Positions 28,391 to 36,728 of a DNA stretch of 64,000 nt are shown here, in pieces. The DNA lies in the NCBI RefSeq assembly GCF_024198255.1, contig NZ_JAJVKW010000015.1:124001-188000 (forward strand), written 5' to 3'. The translations under genes and the position numbers were made by a program. This DNA comes from Myxococcus guangdongensis (GTDB taxonomy: Bacteria; Myxococcota; Myxococcia; Myxococcales; Myxococcaceae). Under the pieces are notes generated by a model. It saw nothing but the letters and a program-made list of their open reading frames with translations. It ran no database searches and had not been told where the DNA came from. Position 1 is the stretch's first letter; every line of letters starts with the position of its first letter.

Positions 28391-29280
28391 ATCAGCAGCA
28401 AGGGGCCGGACCGGTCTCCTGTCACTCCGTAGCCCGCCCGTCCGAAGTGCTCGAACCAATCCACCTCCATTCCAGCGAGGTCGCCTTCAAGCAGCCATCG
28501 ACCGTCCTCCTGGTGCGACAGCGTCAGCGATGGCGCGACCGGGAGCTGGAGGAATCCCTTGGCCAGGGGCAGCTGACCCGTGAGGTGTCCCAGTCCAGTC
28601 GACTGACGTGTCCGGAGACGCTCCAGCAGCGCGAGTCGGGAGTTGAGTTTCGCCAGCCCTCCCGCCAGGACGGTGGACTCCCATCGCTGGATGTCGCGCT
28701 CCGTGGCGATGATCTCCTCCCTCAGCTCCTGGCTGGTTCCGGGCCAGAACATCCCCCGAGGAGGAAGTGGGAACCGGGTGACCGTGGCCGCGACGGCCTG
28801 CAGTGTCGGACAGGCCGGACCCGAGGCGAGGTCCATCGACCACGCCTGTTGATGACGGGAGAGCCGGACGAGTGAGAGAAAGGGCGCGCTCCGCCCGAGC
28901 GTCTCGACTGCCTCGAGGCCGCGCTCCGCTCCCGTCCCTTGAAGCCGAAGCACCACTCCCTCGCGGTCCTTCTGAAGAAGGGATGCCTCCGCGCCCCCCA
29001 GGGATTTCGCGAGCAGGGCGCGCAGGTCGTCCTCCTGGGCAGGAGGGCAGTGGCGGTGGAGTTGTTGCTCGATGGCTTGCAGCTCTCGTGCACTCTCGTC
29101 GAGGTGCGTGACGAGATAGTGCATCTCCACGTGCACGAGCCTCGCGGTGCGCACCGTGTCTCTCAGTTGGTGGATCTCCTCCGTGTCACAGGCGCAGAGT
29201 CCCCACGCCATCATGGCGAGGCACGCCCGTGCCCAGAGGCAATGACCCTGCCTTGGCCTTCCTGTGTCAGCTGCCCCCAC
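28357..29280 (-). CDS. Hypothetical lipoprotein with coiled-coil segments
   Basis: 307 residues from a GTG start. A hydrophobic stretch CLAMMAWGLCAC near residue 20-31 gives a lipobox-like Cys. The mature part begins with a helical, probably coiled-coil region (RDTVRTARLVHVEMHYLVTH) and has a second one at residues ~180-215 (REEIIATERDIQRWESTVLA). No enzyme motif is visible and the family is not recognised; the helix-then-beta layout is loosely like pilus-assembly PilO proteins but too weak to assign. Its 3' end overlaps the pump pseudogene. Confidence 0.6.
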   Translation of the reverse strand: MGAADTGRPRQGHCLWARACLAMMAWGLCACDTEEIHQLRDTVRTARLVHVEMHYLVTHLDESARELQAIEQQLHRHCPPAQEDDLRALLAKSLGGAEASLLQKDREGVVLRLQGTGAERGLEAVETLGRSAPFLSLVRLSRHQQAWSMDLASGPACPTLQAVAATVTRFPLPPRGMFWPGTSQELREEIIATERDIQRWESTVLAGGLAKLNSRLALLERLRTRQSTGLGHLTGQLPLAKGFLQLPVAPSLTLSHQEDGRWLLEGDLAGMEVDWFEHFGRAGYGVTGDRSGPLLLIHRSPRKPTGG

Positions 29281-29349
29281 GGACGTCCTCCCCGGCCCCC
29301 AGGGAGTCCTCCCCGTGTCTGGCTCAGGGGCGCATCATGCCGTGATGCG

Positions 29350-29583
29350 CTACACGTGTCCGCCGGCGTAGCGACACGTCCACCCGATGGTGCAGGAGAG
29401 GTTGGCGGGGCAGCGGCCTTGCGCGTCACAGGGGATGGCCTGCTGGTGGGTGTCCCCGGGCTGGGACTCCTGCATGTCCGCGGCAGGCACCTGCTCTGGC
29501 GCCTCACCCTCTTCCAGTCCACCACAGGCGCCCAGCACCAGCGCCACCGTGAAGACCACGGCGCTCATCCATCGCTTCGTCAT
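29350..29583 (-). CDS. Small Cys-rich lipoprotein
   Basis: 77 residues. MTKRWMSAVVFTVALVLGAC is a clear lipoprotein signal and lipobox. The mature part has an acidic linker and then CDAQGRCPANLSC followed by TIGWTC, four cysteines likely to form disulfides. Start chosen at the ATG right before the signal; the frame extends upstream without signal-like sequence. Small lipoproteins of this type are numerous in myxobacteria and have no known function. Confidence 0.7.
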   Translation of the reverse strand: MTKRWMSAVVFTVALVLGACGGLEEGEAPEQVPAADMQESQPGDTHQQAIPCDAQGRCPANLSCTIGWTCRYAGGHV

Positions 29584-29766
29584 GTCCGGCTCCAGGTGTG
29601 TATCGAGCGAGCGCTCACGCGGTCCTCGATGCGGATGGGAAAGGATGCCCGAGTCCACGGAGCAAGGGCATGACCTCGCGAGCAGCCCTCACCCCCACCG
29701 ATGTCTCACGTGCGGTCTGCCGCTCGAGGCCCGCCTGGGAGGTCCTCGAGAGCACGGAACCTGGCG

Positions 29767-29942
29767 CTACCAGGGACGGGTGCTCACATCCGTGTGGCCC
29801 CCGCCGAACGTGATGGGGTCCGTGCCGCAGCCGCCCGTGTTGGCATTGGTCCCCGCGTCGTGGCCCCAGCGCCGGACCCGGACGGGGTCGCTCTGCCCTT
29901 GCTTGCCCTCACTCCACTTCGGGTCGCCGGGGACGACGGGCT
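29767..29942 (-). pseudogene. Possible gene remnant: open frame with coding-like codons, no start
   Basis: Following the sigma-factor stop in another frame there is a stretch of ~55 codons with strongly GC-rich third positions, including DPKWSEGKQGQSDPVRVRRW and GTNANTGGCGTDPITFGGG, ending at TAG (29767-29769). No start codon in this frame is placed sensibly. It looks like the 3' end of a lost gene; the family is not recognised. The rest of 29584-29942 shows no gene. Confidence 0.35.
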
Positions 29943-30836
29943 TCAGTCCAGCAAGCCCTTCAGGCTGAGCTCCAGTCGGCTGCCGAGCAGTCCGAGGAGG
30001 CTCTCCAGGGCGAGCACGTCATGCTTCAACCGGGGGGCAAGCTCCAGCCGAACGCGCTCGAGCAGCTGCTTGCGAGTGGCCGCGACCCTGCGCGCGATGC
30101 CGGAGCGCGAACCGCCGTACATGCGCGTCAACCGGTCCAGGGTGAACCCATGGAGATGGTGCAGGCTCAGCAAGGTCCGCTCCTGTTCGGAGAGCACGCT
30201 CACGGCTCTTCGGAGCGACTCGGCGAGGAGCCGGCGCGCGTCCTCGCGCAGCAGCGCGCACTCGGGGTCGCGCGGGGACAGGTGCCGCGCGAGCTCCTCG
30301 GGTGACTCCGCGACGAGCTGGAGGTGCGTGTCCCGGTCCATCAGCTCTCCGGAGATGCGCGCGGCGACGATGCCCACCCAGCTGAGCAGCGGCCCCCTCC
30401 CGCCATAGCTCGCGATTCGCGGGGGCGTGTCGCCGTTGGCGACGAGCAGTCGCTCGCGGACCACCTGCAGCACCTCCTGCCGCATGCTCGGCGACAGGCG
30501 CGCGAGCCGGGCGGGGAGGTGCCGGAGGATGTGCCGCTCGAAGTCCTCGAGGGCGGTGGGCTCGCCGCTGGCACAAGCGCATGCGAGGTACAGGTCCTCG
30601 GCCCGCAGGACACGCATCACCTCGGACACCTTGCCCGCGGGCAACCGCGCGGCCAGGTATCGCACGAAGCGCTCATCGGACAGGCTCGGCGTGGGCCAGC
30701 GGGTCCGGGCCGCCGTGAGATGTCGGCGCAGCAGGACCTCGAGTCCCTCCACGGCCTCCAGCTCCGGGCGGCGCTCCGGCGGCAGCGCTGCTCGCAGATG
30801 CTCCACCAGGTCCTCCGTCTTCCGCGCGCCGCTCAT
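29943..30836 (-). CDS. ECF-like RNA polymerase sigma factor linked to a Ser/Thr kinase
   Basis: 297 residues. The C-terminal part has a sigma region-4 helix-turn-helix: LSEQERTLLSLHHLHGFTLD followed by GGSRSGIARRVAATRKQLLE. The middle (about 95-175) corresponds to region 2, with RLARLSPSMRQEVLQVVRER. The N-terminal ~90 residues are extra compared with minimal ECF sigma factors. The kinase gene at 30833 lies upstream, and its TGA overlaps this gene's ATG (ATGA, 30833-30836), so the kinase is translated first and the two are coupled. Kinase-linked ECF factors are known to be activated by phosphorylation; that mode is inferred here. Confidence 0.8.
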   Translation of the reverse strand: MSGARKTEDLVEHLRAALPPERRPELEAVEGLEVLLRRHLTAARTRWPTPSLSDERFVRYLAARLPAGKVSEVMRVLRAEDLYLACACASGEPTALEDFERHILRHLPARLARLSPSMRQEVLQVVRERLLVANGDTPPRIASYGGRGPLLSWVGIVAARISGELMDRDTHLQLVAESPEELARHLSPRDPECALLREDARRLLAESLRRAVSVLSEQERTLLSLHHLHGFTLDRLTRMYGGSRSGIARRVAATRKQLLERVRLELAPRLKHDVLALESLLGLLGSRLELSLKGLLD

Positions 30837-33800
30837 CGCAACCCCTCGCTTCGTTGCCAGGCGAGGACCTTCTGGAGCCCTGCTCGACCCCGGACTCCCA
30901 CCGACTCCAGCCGCGTCCGCGCCTCCTCGGCCATCGCGTGCGCTCCCACCCGGTCGGGGATTGGACGCTCCTGCATCCGCGCCCGGGCCAGCACGAAGGC
31001 GGTCCTCGCCGCGGTCAGCGGGTCACTCTGCTCACCCATTTGGAGGAGGGTGCGCCAGGCGCGCTCGAGCAAGGGCAGGGCCTGTTTCGTGTCCCCCAGT
31101 GCCAGGTGGGCCTCGCCGACACAGGTCAGGGCGCTGGCTCCGTCCGCGGTCTGCTGGCTCTGGACCTGCTCGGTGAGCCTGCGCGCGCGCTCGCAGTACA
31201 TGAGCGCCTCCTTCGGAGCCTCGAGCGCCACGGCCACCTCCGCCAGGGGCAGCAGGACCGAGAGCATGCCCGCCCCCTTCGCGCCCTGCGACTTCTCCAT
31301 CCGCGTCAGCGCATCCCGCAGGTCGCGCCGCGCCTCGTGATGGTTCTCGGAGAACAGGTGCGCGTACCCCCGTATCAGCAAGGGCCTGGAGGCCCGGGGC
31401 GTGTCCGGGCCCAGCGAGCGTTGGAGGCGCTCCAGGGCCTCCGTGGTCAGCGCGATGGTCTGGTCGTTGCGGCCCTGGTCGCCATGCATCATCGCCTGCT
31501 CCATGATGACCTCGACGACGAGGAAGTGGTCGGGTCCACGGATGCGTTCGAGGAGAGCGCGTGCCCGCTCGAGCAGGGGTTGTGCCTCGTCCATCCGCCC
31601 CGCGACGCGCGAGGCCATGCCGAGGTTCAGCAGCAGGTTGGAGAGGACGCCGGGCTCCGGGACGGGCGCCGCCTCCTGGAGGGCCAGCGCCTTGCGCCAG
31701 GTGTCGATGGCCTCCGTGTTCCTGCCCAGCCCGTGGTAGGCGGAGCCGACCCTGTCATAGGAGACGGCGAGGGAGGGGTTGTCGGGGCCCAGCAGCCGCT
31801 TGCGCATCTCGAGCGCCTGGAGGTGGAGCTCCAACATCTCCTGGTCCCGGCGCTGGAGCATGCGGATCTTCCCGAACTGGTGGAGGAGGCTCGCCGCGCG
31901 GAGGCTGTCCTGGCCCTGGCGCTCGCGTGAGAACTCCAGTCCCTGGCGCGCCTCCTGTTCGGCCTCCTCGAGCTTCCCCTGCTGGAGCCGGAGCGAGGAC
32001 AGGGCGAGGTGCAGGTCCGACGTGAGGTCGGGGAAGCGTTCGCGGCCCAGGCGCTCGACGGCGGCCTGGGCATGCCGGACGAGCTTCTCCGCGTCCGCGG
32101 GGCGCGACAGGGCCTCGCCCACCACCCGGACGAGCGCCATCCAGGCGCGCGCCACGGTCTCGTCGTCACGCCCGGCCTCGGCGGCCCAGAGGGCCTGGTA
32201 GAGGGACTCCTCCGCCTGCTGGGGCTGGTCGCTCTCCTGGTTCATTCCGTGGGCGAGCAGCACCTCGGCCGTCAGGGGCTTGAAGTCGAGGGCGCGGGTG
32301 TCCTCGAGGAGCGCCGCCGTCACCGCGAGGCTGTCGGTGCGCCGGCCCGCCAGCAGATGGGCCCGGGCCTGCGCCAGCGTGTGCCGTGCCGCGTCCACGC
32401 GAGGCCGGAGGTGGTCCGGTGGCTGGGGACGGTGGGTGAGCCCGGGGGTGTCCCTGCAGCTGGTGAGTCCCTCGAGCGCGCTCGTCAGCACGAGCGCCTT
32501 CTCCACGGTCCGCGCGTCCGCCTTCTCCAGCACCTCCGCGGTGGTGGCGAGCTGCCACAGTCGGGTGTCGAGGCACGCCGCCGTCTGCCAGGAGTCCTTG
32601 CCCGGGTCCTCCCGGCCCGTGGCGAGGCAGGCTTCGGTCCGGAGCGTGCGCCACTGGTGGGCATAGGCGTCCAACGCGGTGGAGACCCGCTCCCAGGTCG
32701 GCGCGGCGTAGTCCTTGCCCGTGGCGAGGAAGGCCGCATGCACGCGCTCGCGCCGCGCGGGGCCCCAGGCGGCTTCCAGCTTCTGCGCCTCCTGAGCGCA
32801 GCGGGCCTCGCGCCGCTGCGTCACCCCCAGGGCGACGAGGGCGCCCAGCAGCCCCGTCACCGTCGCCGTCGTCGCCACCCAGGTCCGGACCCGTCGGGGC
32901 GGAGGGGTGAGGGCCGCCAGCAGGGGCTCCATCGACGCGAAGCGCTCCGCGGGGTCGGCGCGCAGACCGCGAAGCACCGCGCGTCGGACCCAGACGGGGA
33001 CCTGCGTGTCGCGCTCGGGCGGGCGCACCTGGTCCTTCAGCATGGCCTGGGCCATCTCCCGCAGCGTCGCTCCCGGGAAGGGGCGTACTCCGTAGAGCGC
33101 CTCGTGGAGCGCCACGCAGAAGCTGAATTCATCCGAGCGCGCGTCGGCGGGTCGCCCGCGCAGCAGCTCCGGGGCCAGGTAGGCCGGGGTGCCCAGCAGG
33201 AAGCCCGTCCGGGTGAGCCGCCCGAGGCGATGGGGGAGGGCTTCGGGGCTCTCCGGCGACACGGCGAGCGCCTCGTGTGGGTCGAGGAGCCGGGCGATGC
33301 CGAAGTCCGTGACGCAGACGCGGCCATCGCGCCCCATCAGGATGTTGGCGGGCTTGATGTCCCGGTGCACCAGGCCCGCCGCGTGCGCGGCCGCCAGCCC
33401 CCGTCCCACCTCCAGGAAGACGCGCAGCACCTCCCGCCAGGCTCGACGCTCCTTCATCCACTCCGCCAGGGTGGTGCCCTCCACCAACGCCATCGTGAAG
33501 AAGAGGCAGTCCTCGTGGGTGCCCACGTCGAAGAGGGTGACGACGTTGGGGTGGGAGAGCCGGGCGAGGGCCTGCGCCTCGCGCTGCAGGCGCTGCTGCA
33601 ACTCCGCGCGCTGGCGTCCCTCGGGGCGCAGCACCTTGAGGGCCACCTGGCGGCCCAGCTCGGGGTCCTCCGCCGCGTACACCACACCCATGGCGCCAGC
33701 GCCCAGCCGCGCTCGCACGACATAGCGGGAGACGCGGGTCCCCGGTGTCAGGAATTGGAGGGGAGCCAGGGTGGGCGCCGTCGCATCATCGAGTTGGGTC

Positions 33801-33991
33801 CGGACGTCGTCTCCGGCGGCCAGGGCCCATCGACAGTCGGCGCAGCGCTCCACGTGGGCCAGGACGTGGGCGCGGTGGCTTTCGGCGAGCAGTCCCGCGA
33901 GGAAGTCCGCCAGCGTCGTTTCGGAGGGGCACGACTCCGCCCCGCGCTCCGGTCCGGCCGGGGTGGCGGGTATGGTTTTTCGCTCGTTCAT
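30833..33991 (-). CDS. Ser/Thr protein kinase with N-terminal zinc-binding motif, membrane helix and TPR-like repeats
   Basis: 1052 residues. Residues 46-53 read HVERCADC, the H-x3-C-x2-C motif of zinc-binding anti-sigma domains. The kinase domain spans ~90-350: glycine loop LGAGAMGVVY, Lys119 in VALKVL, catalytic HRDIKPAN with Asp211, DFG with Asp229, and GTPAYLAPELL. A single membrane helix follows at about 368-390, then ~650 residues of helical repeats, many of TPR type (for example ALEMRKRLLGPDNPSLAVSY). The repeat region would be outside the cytoplasm and may sense ligands. The overlap with the sigma gene and the anti-sigma motif suggest it both holds and phosphorylates that sigma factor. 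Confidence 0.92.
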   Translation of the reverse strand: MNERKTIPATPAGPERGAESCPSETTLADFLAGLLAESHRAHVLAHVERCADCRWALAAGDDVRTQLDDATAPTLAPLQFLTPGTRVSRYVVRARLGAGAMGVVYAAEDPELGRQVALKVLRPEGRQRAELQQRLQREAQALARLSHPNVVTLFDVGTHEDCLFFTMALVEGTTLAEWMKERRAWREVLRVFLEVGRGLAAAHAAGLVHRDIKPANILMGRDGRVCVTDFGIARLLDPHEALAVSPESPEALPHRLGRLTRTGFLLGTPAYLAPELLRGRPADARSDEFSFCVALHEALYGVRPFPGATLREMAQAMLKDQVRPPERDTQVPVWVRRAVLRGLRADPAERFASMEPLLAALTPPPRRVRTWVATTATVTGLLGALVALGVTQRREARCAQEAQKLEAAWGPARRERVHAAFLATGKDYAAPTWERVSTALDAYAHQWRTLRTEACLATGREDPGKDSWQTAACLDTRLWQLATTAEVLEKADARTVEKALVLTSALEGLTSCRDTPGLTHRPQPPDHLRPRVDAARHTLAQARAHLLAGRRTDSLAVTAALLEDTRALDFKPLTAEVLLAHGMNQESDQPQQAEESLYQALWAAEAGRDDETVARAWMALVRVVGEALSRPADAEKLVRHAQAAVERLGRERFPDLTSDLHLALSSLRLQQGKLEEAEQEARQGLEFSRERQGQDSLRAASLLHQFGKIRMLQRRDQEMLELHLQALEMRKRLLGPDNPSLAVSYDRVGSAYHGLGRNTEAIDTWRKALALQEAAPVPEPGVLSNLLLNLGMASRVAGRMDEAQPLLERARALLERIRGPDHFLVVEVIMEQAMMHGDQGRNDQTIALTTEALERLQRSLGPDTPRASRPLLIRGYAHLFSENHHEARRDLRDALTRMEKSQGAKGAGMLSVLLPLAEVAVALEAPKEALMYCERARRLTEQVQSQQTADGASALTCVGEAHLALGDTKQALPLLERAWRTLLQMGEQSDPLTAARTAFVLARARMQERPIPDRVGAHAMAEEARTRLESVGVRGRAGLQKVLAWQRSEGLR

Positions 33992-34151
33992 GAGGCCCCC
34001 CTCGGGAAAACTGGGATGTGAACAGGGCCGCGCCCTCCTTATTCACGAGGAGGAATGTACAGGATTGCGTGGACTGCCTTGCGTTGACTGTCTTACAGCG
34101 ATGGCGTTGGTTTTCCACCGGGGTGTGCGAGCCTCTCCGATGTACGTCGCG

Positions 34152-34388
34152 TCAGTCCTCTTCGCCCGTCGTCATGTCCGCCGGGTCGGGGTCGTAGCGG
34201 AGCAGCTCCCCCGGCTCGCAGCCGAGCGCCAGGCAGAGCTTGGACAGGGTCGAGAAGCGCACCCCACGGACCTTGCCCGAGCGGAACAGGGACAGGTGCG
34301 TCTGGCTCACGCCAATCTGCTCGGCGAGCTGCTTCGCCTTCATGCCTCTTCGGGCGAGCACCTCGTCCAGCATGATTCGAATCGGCAT
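34152..34388 (-). CDS. XRE-family helix-turn-helix regulator (YozG-like)
   Basis: 78 residues, essentially one HTH domain: KAKQLAEQIGVSQTHLSLFR then RFSTLSKLCLALGCEPGELL. Small Cro/C1-type proteins of this sort are usually paired with DUF2975 membrane proteins, as here, where the start overlaps the stop of the upstream DUF2975 gene by one base (TGATG). Start MPIRIMLDEVLARRG fits the family. It probably represses the pair and perhaps the divergent ABC exporter; candidate sites are at 34908-34958. Confidence 0.9.
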   Translation of the reverse strand: MPIRIMLDEVLARRGMKAKQLAEQIGVSQTHLSLFRSGKVRGVRFSTLSKLCLALGCEPGELLRYDPDPADMTTGEED

Positions 34389-34891
34389 CAGAAGATCTCT
34401 TCGAGCTCGCTCTGCAGAGCGGAGGCATGCGTCAGGACGTGCGCGAGGAGCGTCAGCGCGAGCCCCACCGCGCCCAGCACCAGACCTCCCACGTCGTAGG
34501 CGATGACATAGCCCGGCTGGAAGCCGAGCGCGCGCATCAGGCTGGGGACGATGAACACGCCCAGCAGCGCGCCTGACGCCAACATGACTCCGACGCGACG
34601 CAGGGCGCGGGTGATGGTCGGCGTGAAGAGCTCGCCTCGCGCGAACGCCGCCAGCGCCTGCCGCACCCACCAGAGCGCCAGCAGGTAGAACACCTCCGGG
34701 ACCGCCGCCACGCCCTGCTGCGCCCACCGGCGCGCCGACTCCCCACCCCCCTCCCGGAACAGCGCGAGCGTGACGGCGGAGAAGCGCTCCAACACCAGCA
34801 GCGCCGTCAGCAGCGCGACCAGCAGGGTCATCAGGCGACGCAGCTGCCCGCTTCGGCTGCGGATTCGGGCGGTCGTGGTCTTCGCGGTCAT
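34388..34891 (-). CDS. DUF2975-family membrane protein
   Basis: 167 residues with four predicted membrane helices: LMTLLVALLTALLVLERF; VFYLLALWWVRQALAAFARG; VGVMLASGALLGVFIVPSL; VGGLVLGAVGLALTLLAHVL. The order and the linked XRE regulator match the DUF2975 family, whose function is unknown. A loop segment RGELFTPTITRALRRVG is typical of the family. First gene of the two-gene unit; divergent from the ABC transporter genes. Confidence 0.88.
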   Translation of the reverse strand: MTAKTTTARIRSRSGQLRRLMTLLVALLTALLVLERFSAVTLALFREGGGESARRWAQQGVAAVPEVFYLLALWWVRQALAAFARGELFTPTITRALRRVGVMLASGALLGVFIVPSLMRALGFQPGYVIAYDVGGLVLGAVGLALTLLAHVLTHASALQSELEEIF

Positions 34892-34907
34892 GGCGAAGGG
34901 GACTTTA

Positions 34908-34958
34908 AGCTTGACTTAAATTCCGAGGCCACTCATTTAATTTAGAGTTAAATTTTTC
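34908..34958. promoter_or_regulatory. AT-rich divergent promoter/operator region
   Basis: A strikingly AT-rich island in otherwise GC-rich DNA. GACTTAAATT (34913-34922) is repeated as GAGTTAAATT (34945-34954), 32 bases (about three helical turns) apart. TTGACT (34911-34916) and TTTAAT (34936-34941) could be -35 and -10 elements for the ABC genes, though the 19-base spacer is long. A likely binding region for the XRE regulator. Confidence 0.45.
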
Positions 34959-34976
34959 GACTCGAGGTCCTGGTCC

Positions 34977-35885
34977 ATGAACTGCGTCGAAGTCCGGGAG
35001 CTGGTGCATCGCTATGGCGGGGACACGGTGCTGGGAGGCATCGAGCTCCAGGTGCCTCAGGGGAGCATCTACGGCTTCCTGGGGCCCAACGGCGCCGGGA
35101 AGACCACGACGCTGCGGCTGCTGCTGGGGCTGCTGAAGAAGCAGCAGGGCTCCATCACCCTGTTCGGACAGAGCCTCGACGCACATCGCATCGACATCCT
35201 GCGCAAGGTCGGCGCGCTCATCGAGAGCCCCTCGGTCTACGACCACCTCACGGCCGTCGAGAACCTGGAGCTCTTGCGGCGGGTGCATCGGTGCCCGCCC
35301 CGTCGCATCCAGGAGGTGCTGTCCCTGGTCGACCTGGCGGACACGAAAGGCAAGAGCGCCCGCCAGTTCTCGCTGGGGATGCGGCAGCGGCTGGGCATCG
35401 CCATCGCGCTCCTGCACAGCCCCGAGCTGCTCATCCTGGATGAGCCCACCAACGGGCTCGACCCGAACGGCATCATCGAGATGCGAGAGCTCCTGAAGCG
35501 GCTCAACCGCGAGCACGGCATCACCATCCTCATCTCCAGCCACCTGCTGGCGGAGATTGAGCGGTTGGTGACGGACGTCGGCGTCATCAGCCACGGGGTG
35601 ATGCGCTTCCAGGGGCCGATGAGCGAGCTCAAGCGCAGACAGCCGCGCGGGCTCACGCTCAGCCTGCGGACCAACGATGACGGCAAGGCCCTACGAGTCC
35701 TCGCGGAGCAGGGCCTGGGAGCGCGGGCCGACGAAGGGCGGCTCGTCCTGCCCAGGTCCTCCGACGGGGAGGTCGCCGCGGTGAACCGGTGCCTCGTGAG
35801 TCAGGGCCTGGAGGTGTACGAGCTCAGCGCCGGCGGGAACGACCTCGAGGCCAACTTCATGGAGCTCATCGAGGTGCGCCCATGA
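34977..35885 (+). CDS. ABC transporter ATP-binding protein (bacitracin/lantibiotic-export type)
   Basis: 302 residues. Walker A FLGPNGAGKTTT, Q-loop region, signature RQFSLGMRQRLGI, Walker B LLILDEPTNGLDP and H-loop ISSHLLAE are all present. The ~75-residue C-terminal extension after the nucleotide-binding domain is typical of the BcrA/NatA-like group. It energises the permease encoded by the next gene, whose ATG overlaps its stop (ATGA). Such pairs export peptides or antibiotics, or act in membrane maintenance; the substrate is not predictable. Confidence 0.94.
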   Translation: MNCVEVRELVHRYGGDTVLGGIELQVPQGSIYGFLGPNGAGKTTTLRLLLGLLKKQQGSITLFGQSLDAHRIDILRKVGALIESPSVYDHLTAVENLELLRRVHRCPPRRIQEVLSLVDLADTKGKSARQFSLGMRQRLGIAIALLHSPELLILDEPTNGLDPNGIIEMRELLKRLNREHGITILISSHLLAEIERLVTDVGVISHGVMRFQGPMSELKRRQPRGLTLSLRTNDDGKALRVLAEQGLGARADEGRLVLPRSSDGEVAAVNRCLVSQGLEVYELSAGGNDLEANFMELIEVRP

Positions 35886-36667
35886 GCCCGGCCTTCTTCT
35901 TCAGTCTCCAGAGTGAGTGGCTCAAGCAGCGCAAGAGCCTCGCCTCCTGGATGGTGTTGTTGGGGGCGTTCTTCACGCCGGCCATCGTCGTCGTGGTCCG
36001 GCTGCTCCATCACGAGGCGCTGCCGGCGCTCTACGCCAAGGAGGACTTCTGGTCCGCGCTCTGGAAGAGCTCGTGGGAGTCGGCGGCCATCTTCTACCTC
36101 CCCATCGGGGGCATCCTGGCGACGACGCTGATTGCGCAGATTGAATACAAGAACAACGCCTGGAAGCTGGTGCACGCGCTGCCGCTGAGCCTGGCGACCC
36201 TCTACTTCTCCAAGCTCGCCATCGTCCTGTTGATGCTCGGACAGTTCTTCGTGCTGTTCAACGTGGGCATCTACCTGTCCGCCGTCCTCCCGCCGCTGCT
36301 CGTGTCGGGCGTGCCCTTCCCGAAGGGGCCCGTGCCCCATGCACGCTTCCTCTGGGACAATGGATGGTTCTTCCTGGACTGCCTGCCCATCGTGGCGCTG
36401 CAGTACGCCATCAGCCTGCGCTTCCGGAACTTCCTCACCCCCGTGGGCATCGGCTTCATGCTCTGGGTCGGCACGCTGGCCGCGCTGTCCTGGCGGTGGA
36501 ACTTCGTCATCCCATACTCGTACACGATGATTGAATACCTGAGCGCATGGAGCAGCGCGAAGGTCGCCACGCCCGCGGTGGACATCCACGTCATGGCCCT
36601 CGGGTACTCCCTCCTCTTCACGCTCGTTGGCTACGGACTCTTCGCGACCCGGGAGGAGAAGGGTTGA
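35882..36667 (+). CDS. ABC-2 family permease
   Basis: 261 residues, six or more hydrophobic helices, starting SPAFFFSLQSEWLKQRKSLA, the usual N-terminus of ABC-2 permeases partnered with BcrA-like ATPases. It overlaps the ATPase gene by four bases, so the two form one transporter. The large loop after helix 2 (QIEYKNNAWKLVHALPLS) is a conserved feature of this permease group. Confidence 0.88.
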   Translation: MSPAFFFSLQSEWLKQRKSLASWMVLLGAFFTPAIVVVVRLLHHEALPALYAKEDFWSALWKSSWESAAIFYLPIGGILATTLIAQIEYKNNAWKLVHALPLSLATLYFSKLAIVLLMLGQFFVLFNVGIYLSAVLPPLLVSGVPFPKGPVPHARFLWDNGWFFLDCLPIVALQYAISLRFRNFLTPVGIGFMLWVGTLAALSWRWNFVIPYSYTMIEYLSAWSSAKVATPAVDIHVMALGYSLLFTLVGYGLFATREEKG

Positions 36668-36728
36668 GCGCCCAGGCTCATACCCTGGGACACTCGCGCC
36701 CCATCGAACGCCTGCCATCTTCTCGGCC

